A stretch of DNA of 64,000 bases. It comes from Albidovulum sp. GTDB lineage: Bacteria > Pseudomonadota > Alphaproteobacteria > Rhodobacterales > Rhodobacteraceae. The stretch is from NCBI RefSeq assembly GCF_008933605.1, contig NZ_WBUS01000002.1, positions 1 through 64,000 on the forward strand. Direction: 5' to 3'. Positions within the stretch are counted from its first letter, which is position 1; every line of letters starts with the position of its first letter. Made by a program: the position numbers and the translations under genes. Positions 37,118-49,094 of this stretch are shown piece after piece. The notes under the pieces were generated by a model that was given only the letters and a program-made list of their open reading frames with translations, made no database searches and was not told where the DNA came from.

Positions 37118-38314
37118 ATGGACATTCACGAATACCAGGCCAAGGAAATCCTGGCGAAGTTCGGCGTTGCGGTACCGCCAGGTGCGCTCGCCTACAGTCC
37201 CGAGCAGGCTGCCTACCGTGCCCGCGAACTTGGAGGAAACCGCTGGATCGTGAAGGCGCAGGTCCATGCCGGCGGCCGCGGCAAGGCCGGGGGCGTCAAG
37301 CTCTGCCGGTCCGAGCACGAGATCCAGGACGCCACGAACGAGATGTTCGGCCGAAAGCTGGTGACGCACCAGACGGGAGCCGAGGGCAAGGGCATCTACC
37401 GGGTCTATGTCGAGGGCGCCGTCGAATTCACCCGCGAGATCTACCTCGGGCTGGTGCTCGACCGTTCATCGCAGCGGGTGATGATCGTCGCCTCCTCGGA
37501 AGGCGGGATGGAGATCGAGGAAATCTCGGCCAAAAGGCCCGACTCCATCGTCCGGTCGACCGTCGAACCGGCCGTGGGTCTGCAGGAATTCCAGGCGCGC
37601 GAGATCGCCTTCTCGCTCGGGATCCCGGCCGCGCTCATCCCGCAGATGGTGCGGACCCTGCAGGGCTGCTACCGCGCCTTCCGCGACCTTGACGCCACCA
37701 TGGTGGAGATCAACCCGCTGGTGATCACCGCCGACAACCGCATCCTTGCGCTCGATGCGAAGATGACCTTCGACGGCAACGCGCTGTTCCGTCACCCCCA
37801 GATCGCCGAACTGCGCGACAAGAGCCAGGAAGACCCGCGCGAAAGCCGGGCGGCGGACAGGGGGCTGGCCTACATCGGCCTGACCGGCAACATCGGCTGC
37901 ATCGTCAACGGCGCGGGCCTTGCCATGGCGACGATGGACACGATCAAGCTGGCCGGGGGGGAGCCCGCCAACTTCCTCGACATCGGCGGCGGCGCCACGC
38001 CGGAACGGGTGGCCAAGGCCTTCCGTCTCGTCATGTCGGACGAGAACGTCGAGGCGATCCTCGTCAACATCTTCGCCGGCATCAATCGCTGCGACTGGGT
38101 GGCGGAAGGTGTGGTGCAGGCGCTGACTGCGAACCCGGTGGACGTGCCGGTGATCGTGCGCCTCTCTGGCACCAACGTCGAGGAAGGCCAGAAGATTCTC
38201 GCCAAGTCCGGCCTGCCGATCATCCGCGCCAACACGCTGATGGAAGCGGCGGAGCGCGCCGTGACCGCGTGGAAGAACGACCGCAAACAGAACACCAGGA
38301 TGAGGGCCATCTGA
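37118..38314 (+). CDS. mtkA: Malate-CoA ligase beta subunit
   Basis: A 398-residue ATP-grasp subunit homologous to Suc[51 protein letters not shown] and [13 protein letters not shown] are the family blocks. Together with mtkB it makes malyl-CoA from malate, CoA and ATP. Distinguishing it from succinyl-CoA synthetase rests on location between the aminotransferase and hydroxypyruvate reductase and the presence of malyl-CoA lyase. Its stop shares one base with the mtkB start (TGATG). Confidence 0.9.
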   Translation: MDIHEYQAKEILAKFGVAVPPGALAYSPEQAAYRARELGGNRWIVKAQVHAGGRGKAGGVKLCRSEHEIQDATNEMFGRKLVTHQTGAEGKGIYRVYVEGAVEFTREIYLGLVLDRSSQRVMIVASSEGGMEIEEISAKRPDSIVRSTVEPAVGLQEFQAREIAFSLGIPAALIPQMVRTLQGCYRAFRDLDATMVEINPLVITADNRILALDAKMTFDGNALFRHPQIAELRDKSQEDPRESRAADRGLAYIGLTGNIGCIVNGAGLAMATMDTIKLAGGEPANFLDIGGGATPERVAKAFRLVMSDENVEAILVNIFAGINRCDWVAEGVVQALTANPVDVPVIVRLSGTNVEEGQKILAKSGLPIIRANTLMEAAERAVTAWKNDRKQNTRMRAI

Positions 38315-39207
38315 TGAGCATCCTTCTCGACCGATCCAGCCGCGTCGTGGTGCAGGGCATCACCGGCCGCATGGCGCAGTTCCACACCAAGGAGATGCTC
38401 GACTACGGCACCAATGTCGTCGCCGGCGTGGTGCCCGGCAAGGGCGGCGAAACGGTCTTCGGCGTGCCGGTCTTCAATACGATGAAGGAGGCCGTCGCCG
38501 CGACCGGCGCCGATTCCAGCCTGGTCTTCGTGCCGCCGCCCTTCGCCGCGGACAGCATCATGGAGGCGGCCGACGCCGGCATCCGCTACTGCGTCTGCAT
38601 CACCGACGGCATCCCGGCGCAGGACATGATCCTGGTGAAGCGCTACATGTTGCGCTATCCGCGCGACCGCCGGATGGTGCTCACGGGGCCGAACTGCGCC
38701 GGCACGATCAGCCCCGGCAAGGCGCTTCTGGGCATCATGCCCGGCCACATCTACCTCGCCGGCAATGTCGGCATCGTCAGCCGCTCGGGCACGCTCGGCT
38801 ACGAGGCGGCACAGCAGCTGAAGGACCGCGGCATCGGCGTCTCGACCTCGGTCGGGATCGGCGGCGACCCGATCAACGGATCGTCCTTCCGCGACATCCT
38901 CGAACGCTTCGAGACCGACCCCGAGACCCGCGTCGTCTGCATGATCGGCGAGATCGGCGGGCCGCAGGAGGCCGAGGCCGCCGCCTATATCCATGAGCAC
39001 ATGACGAAGCCGGTCATCGCCTATATAGCGGGCCTGACCGCCCCCAAGGGCCGCACCATGGGCCACGCCGGCGCGATCATCTCGGCCTTCGGGGAAAGCG
39101 CCTCGGAGAAGGTCGAGATCCTGACCGCGGCGGGCGTCACGGTGGCCGAGCATCCATCGGTCATCGGCGAGACGGTGGCGCGGGTACTCGCCAAGCGGGC
39201 AGCCTGA
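38314..39207 (+). CDS. mtkB: Malate-CoA ligase alpha subunit
   Basis: 297 residues homologous to SucD. It has the CoA-binding [19 protein letters not shown], the [11 protein letters not shown] segment, [12 protein letters not shown], and the phospho-histidine in [12 protein letters not shown]. It partners MtkA. ATG 38314 overlaps the mtkA stop by one base, so the pair is translationally coupled. The track start at 38269 lies inside mtkA. Confidence 0.9.
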   Translation: MSILLDRSSRVVVQGITGRMAQFHTKEMLDYGTNVVAGVVPGKGGETVFGVPVFNTMKEAVAATGADSSLVFVPPPFAADSIMEAADAGIRYCVCITDGIPAQDMILVKRYMLRYPRDRRMVLTGPNCAGTISPGKALLGIMPGHIYLAGNVGIVSRSGTLGYEAAQQLKDRGIGVSTSVGIGGDPINGSSFRDILERFETDPETRVVCMIGEIGGPQEAEAAAYIHEHMTKPVIAYIAGLTAPKGRTMGHAGAIISAFGESASEKVEILTAAGVTVAEHPSVIGETVARVLAKRAA

Positions 39208-39220
39208 AGGGGAGGACGCG

Positions 39221-40189
39221 ATGACGAAACCCAAGGTCCTGGTGACGCGGCGGTGGCCCCGGGCGGTCGAGCGGCGGATGGAAGAGGTCTTCGACCTCGA
39301 CCTCAACACCTCCGACGCGCCGCTGACAGAGGCCGACCTGTGCGCGGCGCTGGGCCGCTACGACGCGATCCTGCCGACCGTCACCGACCGCCTTCCGGCG
39401 GCGGTCTTCGACGCCGCGCCGCGCACGCGGATACTGGCCAATTACGGCGTGGGCTTTTCGCACATCGACACCGAGGCCGCAAAGGCGCGCGGCATCGCCG
39501 TGACCAACACGCCCGACGTCCTGTCGGAATGCACCGCCGACATCGCGATGACGCTCCTGCTCATGGTCGCCCGCCGCGCCGGCGAGGGCGAGCGGGAACT
39601 CCGCGAAGGCCGCTGGACCGGCTGGCGACCGACGCACATGATCGGCACCAAGGTTTCCGGCGCGACGCTCGGCATCATCGGGTTCGGCCGCATCGGGCAG
39701 GCGATGGCGCAGCGGGCGCATCTCGGCTTCGGCATGAAGATTCTCGTGCAGAACCGCTCTCCGGTCCCGGCCGAAATGCTGGCGCGTTACAGCGCCGTGC
39801 AGGTTCCGACGGTGGAGGAGCTCTTGCCCCAGTGCGATTTCGTTTCGCTGCACTGCCCCGGCGGCAAGGCCAATCGGCACCTGATCAATAGTCGCCGGCT
39901 CGACCTCATGCGCCCCGGCGCCTTCCTCATCAACACCGCGCGCGGCGAGGTCGTGGACGAACACGCACTGGCGCAGGCGCTGTGGTTCGGCACCATCGGC
40001 GGCGCCGGTCTCGACGTCTTCGAGCGCGAACCGCGAATTCCCGAAGAGCTTCTCGGCGCCGACAACGTCGTGCTGCTGCCGCATCTCGGCTCGGCCACGC
40101 GCGAAACGCGCGAGGCGATGGGCTTCCGCGTGCTGGAGAACCTGACCGACTTCTTCGGCGGCCGCGCACCGCGCGACCGGGTCGCCTGA
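39221..40189 (+). CDS. Hydroxypyruvate reductase (D-2-hydroxyacid dehydrogenase)
   Basis: 322 residues. The Rossmann motif is GFGRIGQAMAQRA near residue 153. NRSP follows strand 2, a pattern that suggests NADPH preference over NADH. The catalytic Arg is in NTARGEVVDE, Glu in FEREPRIP and His in LLPHLGSAT. In the serine cycle it reduces hydroxypyruvate to glycerate. Glyoxylate reduction is also likely. It sits 13 bases after mtkB and 3 bases before ppc. Confidence 0.88.
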   Translation: MTKPKVLVTRRWPRAVERRMEEVFDLDLNTSDAPLTEADLCAALGRYDAILPTVTDRLPAAVFDAAPRTRILANYGVGFSHIDTEAAKARGIAVTNTPDVLSECTADIAMTLLLMVARRAGEGERELREGRWTGWRPTHMIGTKVSGATLGIIGFGRIGQAMAQRAHLGFGMKILVQNRSPVPAEMLARYSAVQVPTVEELLPQCDFVSLHCPGGKANRHLINSRRLDLMRPGAFLINTARGEVVDEHALAQALWFGTIGGAGLDVFEREPRIPEELLGADNVVLLPHLGSATRETREAMGFRVLENLTDFFGGRAPRDRVA

Positions 40190-40192
40190 ACC

Positions 40193-42856
40193 GTGCTCGC
40201 CGTTTCGCAGCCGGCGGAGCTGCAGGGGACCGGCGCCGGGGACCATGGCATGGCGCTGCGCGGCGAGATGCGCCGGCTCTGGCGCCGGGTCATCGAACGG
40301 CGCGCCCCGCAGGTGCTGGACCTCGTCCTGGACGCCACAGCGTCGCTGCCGCCCGGGGAAGCCGCGATCCCCTGCCTACAGGCGGCCAACATCTGGTTCC
40401 AGCTCGCGCGCATCATCGAGGAGAACTCGGCCATGCGCGCCCGCCGCATGGTGGAGGCCGCCGAGGGCCCGGAAGCCATCGAGGGCAGCTTCGCCCGCGT
40501 CATGGCCGAGTTCGACCCCCAGATGACTCAGGCGGATTTTGCGGCGCTTGCGCGCAAGCTTGCCGTCGGCCCGACGATCACCGCCCATCCGACCGAGGCC
40601 AAGCGGGTGACGGTGCTGGAAATCCACCGCCGCATCTACCGGCTGCTCGTCTCGCTGGAAACCGAGCGCTGGACGCCGCGCGAACGGGAGGACATCCTCT
40701 GCGAAATCGAAGGCGAGATCGATCTTCTCTGGATGACCGGCGAGCTGCGGCTGGAACGTCCGAGCCTTCAGGACGAGATCGAATGGGGCCTGCAGTTCTT
40801 CCGTGATGCCGTCTTCGACGCCGTGCCCCAGCTTTTCGAACGCTTCATCGCGGCCGGCACGTCCCGCTTCGGCGCGGGGGTGGAGGCCACACCCTGCGTT
40901 CGCTTCCATTCCTGGATTGGCGGCGACCGCGACGGCAACCCCAACGTCACGGCCGCGGTGACGCGCGAGGCGTTGGCGCGCGCGCGCCGCGCCATCCTCG
41001 GCCGCTATCTCGACGCCATCGACGCGGCGGCGGCCCGGATCAGCATCACCTCCAGGATCGTGCCGCTTCCGCGGGCCGAGGCCGGGCGCGTCGCGGCGAT
41101 CATCGCCCGGAGCCCGCGCGCCGAGGCGCTTGCTGCGCGCCATCCGGGCGAGGTCTTCCGCCAGGCCCTGACTGCCATCGGCGACCGGCTGCGCGCCATG
41201 CGTGACAATGGTGCCGGCGGATATGTCTCGGTCGGCCACTTCATCGCCGACCTGCGGGCGCTGGAGGAGGCGCTCCTGGCCATCGGCGCCGACCGGCTCG
41301 CCCTGCGGTTCCTGGCGCCGCTGCGCTGGCAGGCCGAAACCTTCGGCTTTCGCACCGCGACACTCGACATCCGCCAGAACTCCACCGTGACCACCGCGGT
41401 GCTCGCCCGCATCTGGGGCCTCGGCGGCCCGGCGCCGGCCCCCAGCTCGTCCGGATGGTCGCGCCGCCTGCGCGCGGAACTGGGCCGGCCCGACCTTCTC
41501 CATGTCGACCGGAGCCGGCTTGACGGCGAGGCACGCGAGCTTCTCGACCTGCTCGGCGTCATGCATGAGGCGCGCCTGTCGGACGACCCCGAGGCCGTCG
41601 GCCCGTTCATCCTGTCGATGACGCGGTCGGCGGACGACCTGCTCGGCGTCTACCTGCTCGCCCGTTACGCCGGCTTCGGCGCGGAGAAGCTCGACCTTCG
41701 GGTGGTGCCCCTGTTCGAGACGATCGAGGACCTGCGCCGCGCGCCCGAGGTCTTCGACGACCTCCTGCAGGTTCCACTGGCGGAGCGCAGCCTCCGCACC
41801 CGCGATGCCGCCGTCGAAGTCATGCTGGGCTATTCCGACAGCAACAAGGACGGCGGTTTCCTGTGCTCAACATGGGAGCTGAACAAGGCGCAGCGGCGGA
41901 TGACGCAATCGCTGGCGCGTCACGGCCTGCGGCCGGTCTTCTTCCACGGCCGCGGAGGTTCGGTCAGTCGCGGCGGCGCGCCAACCGGCCGGGCCATCGC
42001 CGCTCAGCCGGTGGGAACCGTTCAGGGGCGGCTGCGCGTGACCGAACAGGGCGAGGTCGTCTCGTCGAAATACGCCAACCGCGGCACCGCGGTGAACCAG
42101 CTCGAGCTTCTCGTCTCCTCCGTGCTCGGCCACCTACCGGTGCATGCCGAACCGGTGGCCGACCCGGAACAGGTCGACGCGCTGGAGGCGCTGTCGGGCC
42201 TGTCGCAAACGGCCTACTGCACCCTTCTCGCGCAGCCCGGTTTCATCGACTACTTCCAGCAGGCGAGCCCGGTCGAGGAACTGGCGATGCTCAGGATCGG
42301 GTCGCGTCCGGCCCGCCGGTTCGGTGCCCGCTCGCTCGCCGACCTGCGTGCCATTCCCTGGGTCTTCGCGTGGTCGCAGAACCGGCACATGATCTCCGGC
42401 TGGTTTGGCTTCGGGTCCGCGATACGGGCCTTCCGGCGGGTGCGGGGGCCGGCCGCGGACCGGCTGCTGGCCGGGATGTTCACCCGTCACCCGCTGTTCC
42501 GCCTGATGGTGGACGAGGTCGAGAAGTCGCTGATGCTCACCGACATGGAGATCGCCGCGCTCTATGCCGAGCTTGTCGCGGATCACAGCATCCGCGAGAC
42601 GATCCTCGGCCGGATCCGCGACGAACACGCCGCCTCGGTCGCGGCGGTCGCCGCGCTGACCGACTCCGTGACGCCTGGCGCCCGCTTTCCGATGATGCGC
42701 GAAAGATTCGACGCGCTGCGACCGCAGCTCGACAGGATCAACCGGCTTCAGGTGGCGCTTCTCCGCCGGGCACGGAGCGAACCGGGGGCAAGGACCACCG
42801 TCCCCCTCATGCAATCCATGAACTGCATCGCCGCCGGTCTGGGATGGACCGGCTGA
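40193..42856 (+). CDS. ppc: Phosphoenolpyruvate carboxylase
   Basis: An 887-residue enzyme that fixes bicarbonate onto PEP to give oxaloacetate, the second carbon-entry step of the serine cycle. Signature blocks: [48 protein letters not shown] and [12 protein letters not shown]. All catalytic His/Lys/Arg elements in these blocks are kept. The frame starts with GTG 40193; an ATG at 40250 (GGGGACC upstream) is an equally plausible start that would remove 19 poorly conserved residues. Last intact gene of the plus-strand serine arm. Confidence 0.94.
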   Translation: MLAVSQPAELQGTGAGDHGMALRGEMRRLWRRVIERRAPQVLDLVLDATASLPPGEAAIPCLQAANIWFQLARIIEENSAMRARRMVEAAEGPEAIEGSFARVMAEFDPQMTQADFAALARKLAVGPTITAHPTEAKRVTVLEIHRRIYRLLVSLETERWTPREREDILCEIEGEIDLLWMTGELRLERPSLQDEIEWGLQFFRDAVFDAVPQLFERFIAAGTSRFGAGVEATPCVRFHSWIGGDRDGNPNVTAAVTREALARARRAILGRYLDAIDAAAARISITSRIVPLPRAEAGRVAAIIARSPRAEALAARHPGEVFRQALTAIGDRLRAMRDNGAGGYVSVGHFIADLRALEEALLAIGADRLALRFLAPLRWQAETFGFRTATLDIRQNSTVTTAVLARIWGLGGPAPAPSSSGWSRRLRAELGRPDLLHVDRSRLDGEARELLDLLGVMHEARLSDDPEAVGPFILSMTRSADDLLGVYLLARYAGFGAEKLDLRVVPLFETIEDLRRAPEVFDDLLQVPLAERSLRTRDAAVEVMLGYSDSNKDGGFLCSTWELNKAQRRMTQSLARHGLRPVFFHGRGGSVSRGGAPTGRAIAAQPVGTVQGRLRVTEQGEVVSSKYANRGTAVNQLELLVSSVLGHLPVHAEPVADPEQVDALEALSGLSQTAYCTLLAQPGFIDYFQQASPVEELAMLRIGSRPARRFGARSLADLRAIPWVFAWSQNRHMISGWFGFGSAIRAFRRVRGPAADRLLAGMFTRHPLFRLMVDEVEKSLMLTDMEIAALYAELVADHSIRETILGRIRDEHAASVAAVAALTDSVTPGARFPMMRERFDALRPQLDRINRLQVALLRRARSEPGARTTVPLMQSMNCIAAGLGWTG

Positions 42857-42871
42857 CCGAAGGACCCGACC

Positions 42872-43340
42872 ATCAACGCCCCGCACGGCGACGCCGGTTC
42901 CTTCACCGAAGCGCTCGCCAGCCGCGACCCCGAGCTTTTCGGCGCGATTGAAAGGAGCTCGACCGCCAGCCCCACGAGATCGAGCCGATCGCCACCGAGA
43001 CCATCGTGATCCGCGCCGTGATGGAGGCCCAGGGCCCGGTGATGACCAAATCGCCGACGGCATCGGCACCCCGCTGCTCTTGGGCATGGCACATTTCGCC
43101 GGGCTGGTCGTGGCGGGGCTTTGCCCCTCGCCCTTCGCGCATGCCCATGTCGCCACCGCCACCACCCACAAGACCCTGCGCGGCCGGCGCGACGGCATGA
43201 TCCTGACCCACGACGAGGAGATCGCCAGGAAGGTCAACGCCGCTATCTTCCCCGGCATCCAGGGCAGCCCCCCTGATGCTCGTCATCGCCGCGAAGGCGG
43301 TGGCCGTCGGCGAGGTGCTGCGGCCCGAGGTCCAGGGTGC
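42872..43340 (+). pseudogene. glyA: glyA (serine hydroxymethyltransferase) remnant
   Basis: Three frames piece together SHMT. An N-terminal part reads [17 protein letters not shown] (42902 on), then after a one-base shift [18 protein letters not shown] and [11 protein letters not shown]. After another shift comes [20 protein letters not shown], the PLP-lysine segment [23 protein letters not shown] and [12 protein letters not shown] last shift gives [19 protein letters not shown]. About 140 residues between MT and MAHF are deleted and the C-terminal third is missing. The start ATG reads ATC. SHMT feeds C1 units into the serine cycle, so a working copy must lie elsewhere. Confidence 0.88.
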
Positions 43341-43484
43341 CGTCGCCGGGATCGACCTGCGGCGGCGGTCGGGGTTCGGTTTCCGCCGTCGCGGCCTTGT
43401 CGAGGCGAGCTTGCCCCGCGTTCGCCCCCCCTCTGGACCGCCGCGCCCCTTCGCCCTAGCCTCGGCGCCAGGAAGGGGCCCGGC

Positions 43485-44429
43485 ATGCTGCGCTATCTCC
43501 TCGGACGTCTCGTCTCGCTCGCCCTCAGCCTTGTAGCGGCGAGCCTCGTCATCTTCGCCGTGATCGAGATCGTTCCGGGCGACCCGGCTTCCTACATGCT
43601 CGGACTGAACGCGAGCGCGGACACGGTGGCCGCGCTGCGCCACCGTCTCGGCCTGAACGAAGCCCTGCCGCTTCGCTACCTCCATTGGATCGCCGGCATG
43701 GCAACGGGCGATTTCGGCCAGTCCTACACCTACAAGGTACCGGTGGCGGACCTCGTGGCCCAGCGGCTCGCCGTCTCGCTGCCGCTCGCCCTCTATGCCC
43801 TCCTGATGGCCGTGCTGATCGCCTTCCCGGCGGGGCTCCTGGCCGCCGCGCGCCGGGGACGATCGGCGGATGCGGCGGTGATGGGGGCGACGCAGATCGG
43901 CATCGCGCTGCCGAATTTCTGGTTCGCCATGCTCCTCGTCCTCGCCTTCGCACTGCACTGGCAGCTTTTCCCGGCCGGCGGCTTCCCGGGATGGGGCGAC
44001 CCGCTGGCGGGCATCAGGGCGTTGACACTTCCGGCCGTGGCGCTTGCCTTGCCACAGGCCGCCATCCTTGCCCGCGTCCTGCGGTCGGCGCTGATCGAGA
44101 CGCTCGGGCAGGACTATATCCGCACCGCCCGCGCGAAGGGCCTTACGGTGGGCCAGACGATGCTGCGCCATGCCTTGCGCAACGCGATGATCCCGGTCCT
44201 CACGATCATGGGCATGCAGTTCTCCTTTCTCCTTGCAGGCGCGATCATCATCGAGAACGTCTTCAATCTGCCGGGCCTCGGGCGGCTGATCTTCCAGGCG
44301 ATCACCCAGCGCGACCTGATCGTGGTGGAATCCGTGGTGATGATCCTCGTGTTCGCGGTGATCCTCATGACCTTCCTCGTCGATCTCGCCTATGCGGCAA
44401 TCGACCCCCGGCTGAGGAAGCGGGCATGA
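43485..44429 (+). CDS. Oligopeptide/dipeptide ABC transporter permease (DppB type)
   Basis: 314 residues, six membrane helices, starting [16 protein letters not shown] and [15 protein letters not shown], the DppB/OppB N-terminus. The EAA loop for ATPase contact is [32 protein letters not shown] gives a ribosome-binding site. It begins in the debris after the glyA remnant, with no binding-protein gene ahead of it. It overlaps the next permease by 4 bases. Confidence 0.92.
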   Translation: MLRYLLGRLVSLALSLVAASLVIFAVIEIVPGDPASYMLGLNASADTVAALRHRLGLNEALPLRYLHWIAGMATGDFGQSYTYKVPVADLVAQRLAVSLPLALYALLMAVLIAFPAGLLAAARRGRSADAAVMGATQIGIALPNFWFAMLLVLAFALHWQLFPAGGFPGWGDPLAGIRALTLPAVALALPQAAILARVLRSALIETLGQDYIRTARAKGLTVGQTMLRHALRNAMIPVLTIMGMQFSFLLAGAIIIENVFNLPGLGRLIFQAITQRDLIVVESVVMILVFAVILMTFLVDLAYAAIDPRLRKRA

Positions 44430-45234
44430 GGGTCTCGTTCGCGCTCGGTCTCGCGCTGACGCTCGCGGCGCTTGCGGCGGCGCTCCTCTCGCTGGTCTGG
44501 ACGCCCTACGATACCGCCACGCTCGCCATCGCCGAGAAGCTGCGGCCGCCCTCGGACGCCCACTGGCTCGGCACCGACCACTTCGGCCGCGACATCGCCT
44601 CGCTGCTGATGGCAGGGGCGAAGACCTCCATCGCCGTCGCCCTGGTGGCGGTGGGCATCGGCATCGGCGCGGGCGTCCCGCTGGGACTGCTCGCCGCCGC
44701 CACGCGGGGGAGCCTTGCGGACGAGGTGGTGATGCGCGGCAACGACCTCGTCTTCGCCTTCCCCTCGCTCGTCATCGCCATCCTCATCACCGCGGTCTTC
44801 GGGCCGTCGGCGACGAACGCGATCATCGCCATTGGCATCTTCAACATCCCCGTCTTCGCCCGCGTGACACGCGGCGGCGCGCTCAGCCTCTGGACGCTCG
44901 ACTTCATCCGCGCGGCGGAAGTCGCCGGCAAGGGGCGGGTCCGCATCTCGATCGAACACATCCTGCCCAACGTCCTCAACCTGCTGATCGTCCAGGGAAC
45001 GATCCAGTTCTCGCTGGGCATCCTCGCGGAAGCGGGGCTTTCCTACGTCGGTCTCGGGGCGCAGCCTCCGACGCCATCGTGGGGACGGATGCTGGCCGAG
45101 GCGCAGACGATGGTGACGCTCGCCCCCCATGTCGCGATCTTCCCCGGCCTTGCCATCGTGCTGACCGTCCTCGGGCTCAACCTCCTCGGCGACGGGCTGC
45201 GGGATCACCTCGACCCTCGCTCAAGGCGCGCCGC

Positions 45235-45238
<4 letters not shown>
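44426..45238 (+). CDS. Oligopeptide/dipeptide ABC transporter permease (DppC type)
   Basis: 270 residues with the DppC pattern [23 protein letters not shown], six helices and the EAA-like loop [23 protein letters not shown]. It pairs with the preceding permease to form the membrane channel. Its stop overlaps the ATPase start. The track ORF starting at 43685 is shadow up to residue 247. Confidence 0.92.
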
Positions 45239-46822
<1,584 letters not shown>

Positions 46823-46839
<17 letters not shown>

Positions 46840-48283
46840 GATCCCGGGCCTCTGGTTCGATCCGGCCGAAATGCTGATCGGCGGGACCTGGCGCCCGGCC
46901 TCGCAGACGCTGCCGATCGAGGACCCCTCGACGGGGGCGGGGATCGGCGCGCTCGGGCGGGGAACAACCGGAGACATCGACGCAGCCGTCGCCGCCGCCG
47001 ACGCGGCGCGGTGGGGCGATTGGGGGCGGACGACGGCCACCGAGCGCGGCCGCATCCTTGCCCGGATCGGCCGGATGGTGCTCGCCCGCGCCGACGACCT
47101 TGCCCGGCTGGAGGCTGCCGACGTAGGCAAGCCGCTGAAGCAGGCGAAGGCGGATGCGGTCGCCCTTGCCCGCTACATGGAATTCTACGGCGGCGCGGCC
47201 GACAAGGTCATGGGCGAGACGATCCCCTACCTCGACGGCTACACCGTCTACACCCTGCGCGAACCGCACGGGGTCACCGGCCACATCGTGCCGTGGAACT
47301 ACCCGATGCAGATCGTCGGCCGTTCGGTCGGGGCAGCCCTCGCCATGGGCAACGCCTGCGTCCTCAAGCCGGCCGAGGAGGCCTCGCTCACCGCGCTCGC
47401 CTTCGCCCGGATCGCGACGGAGGCCGGCCTGCCGCCGGGCGCGCTCAATGTCGTGACGGGGCTGGGGGAGGAGGCGGGCTCGGCCCTTGCCTCGCATCCG
47501 GGGGTCCATCACCTCAGCTTCACGGGCTCGGTCGCGGTGGGCCGTATGATCCAGGCGGCGGCGGCCGCGAATGTGGTGCCGGTCACCCTGGAACTCGGCG
47601 GCAAGTCGCCGCAGGTCGTCTTCGCGGACGCCGACCTCGACGCGGCTCTCCCCTTCCTCGTGAACGCCGGCATCCAGAATGCCGGCCAGACCTGCTCGGC
47701 CTCGTCGCGAATCCTCGTCGAACGCAGCCGCTACGACGAGGTCGTTGCGCGCATGGCGGACCGCTACCGCGCGCTGAGGGTCGGGCCCGCGATGGCCGAC
47801 CTCGAGCTCGGGCCGCTGATCTCGGCGCGGCAGAAGGCCGTGGTGGAAGGGTTCCTTGCCACGGCGCCGGAAGCCAGCGTGGCCGCGCGCGGCAGCATCG
47901 TCGCGGACGCGCCGGCCGGCGGCCACTACGTTGCGCCCATGCTCGTCGCCGGCCCCGCCCCCGATCATCCGCTGGCACAGGACGAGATCTTCGGCCCGGC
48001 GCAGGTGGTCATCCCGTTCGCGGACGAGGACGAGGCGGTGGCGATCGCCAACGGCACCCAGTACGGTCTCGTTGCCTCGGTCTGGACGGACAGCGGCGCG
48101 CGCCAGATGCGGCTTGCGAAGAGGCTCCGCGCGGGGCAGGTTTTCCTTAACAACTACGGCGCGGGCGGGGGCGTGGAGCTACCCTTCGGCGGCGTCGGCA
48201 GGTCCGGCCACGGACGGGAAAAGGGCTTCGAGGCGCTCTACGGCTTCTCCGTCCTCAAGACCGTCGCGGCGCGGCACGGCTAG
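46823..48283 (+). CDS. NAD(P)-dependent aldehyde dehydrogenase
   Basis: 486 residues. Catalytic Asn in VPWNYPMQI, Glu in LELGGKSPQ and nucleophilic Cys in NAGQTCSASSR are all present, with the C-terminal LPFGGVGRSGHGREKGFEAL block. The short tyrosine/aromatic set does not point to one aldehyde; betaine-aldehyde or gamma-aminobutyraldehyde-type enzymes are similar. It starts inside the ATPase gene and is followed 10 bases later by an SDR. Confidence 0.88.
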
Positions 48284-48292
48284 GGAGGACCG

Positions 48293-49033
48293 ATGCGGCT
48301 CAGGGACAAGTCCGCCGTCGTCACCGGTGCGGGATCGGGTTTTGGCGCCGGCATCGCGCGGAAGTTCGCGGCCGAGGGCGCGCGGGTGATGCTGGCGGAC
48401 ATCAACGAGTCGGCCGCGAAAGAGGTGGCGGCCGGGATCGGCGGCATCGCGCAGCAGGTGGACGTCGCCAGCGGCGAGAGCATCGCCCGGATGGCGGCCG
48501 AGGCGGCGGCGGCCTTCGGCAGCATCGACATCCTGGTGAACAACGCCGGAGTGACGCACCTGCCCGCGCCCCTCGAGGACGTAAGCGAGGCCGATTTCGA
48601 CCGGGTCCTCGCGGTCAACTGCAAGTCGGTCTACCTGACCGCGCGGGCTCTCGTGCCGATGATGAAGCGGGCCGGAAGCGGCGCGATCCTCAACGTCGCC
48701 TCGACCGCCGGCCTTTCCCCCCGCCCACGGCTCAACTGGTACAATGCGTCCAAGGGCTGGATGATCACCGCGACGAAGGCGATGGCGGTGGAACTCGCGC
48801 CCGCGGGCATCCGCGTGAACGCGATCTGCCCGGTTGCCGGCGAGACGCCGCTCTTGAAGAGCTTCATGGGCGAGGATACGCCGGAGATGCGGGCGAAGTT
48901 CCTCGCCACGATCCCCATCGGCCGCTTCTCCACGCCCGAGGACATGGGCAATGCCGCCTGCTTCCTCTGCTCGGACGAGGCGTCGATGATCACCGGGGTC
49001 GCGCTCGAGGTGGATGGCGGGCGCTGCATATGA
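48293..49033 (+). CDS. Short-chain dehydrogenase/reductase
   Basis: 246 residues of the classical SDR family. The cofactor motif is TGAGSGFGAGIA, with ADIN after strand 2 favouring NAD. NNAG is present. The catalytic Ser, Tyr and Lys lie in NVASTAGLSPRP and YNASK. It resembles glucose-1-dehydrogenase/3-ketoacyl reductase-like enzymes; substrate unknown. Probably in one operon with the ABC importer and aldehyde dehydrogenase. Confidence 0.87.
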   Translation: MRLRDKSAVVTGAGSGFGAGIARKFAAEGARVMLADINESAAKEVAAGIGGIAQQVDVASGESIARMAAEAAAAFGSIDILVNNAGVTHLPAPLEDVSEADFDRVLAVNCKSVYLTARALVPMMKRAGSGAILNVASTAGLSPRPRLNWYNASKGWMITATKAMAVELAPAGIRVNAICPVAGETPLLKSFMGEDTPEMRAKFLATIPIGRFSTPEDMGNAACFLCSDEASMITGVALEVDGGRCI

Positions 49034-49094
49034 AGGCGAGCCGGGGCCAGCCCCCCGGCCCCCGAGGTGTTTCCGCAACGCAGAAGGATGACAG

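Noticed and set aside
37118-39207. sucCD (succinyl-CoA synthetase)
   Set aside because: The proteins are SucCD-like, but location between the aminotransferase, hydroxypyruvate reductase and ppc, plus malyl-CoA lyase nearby, favours malate-CoA ligase.
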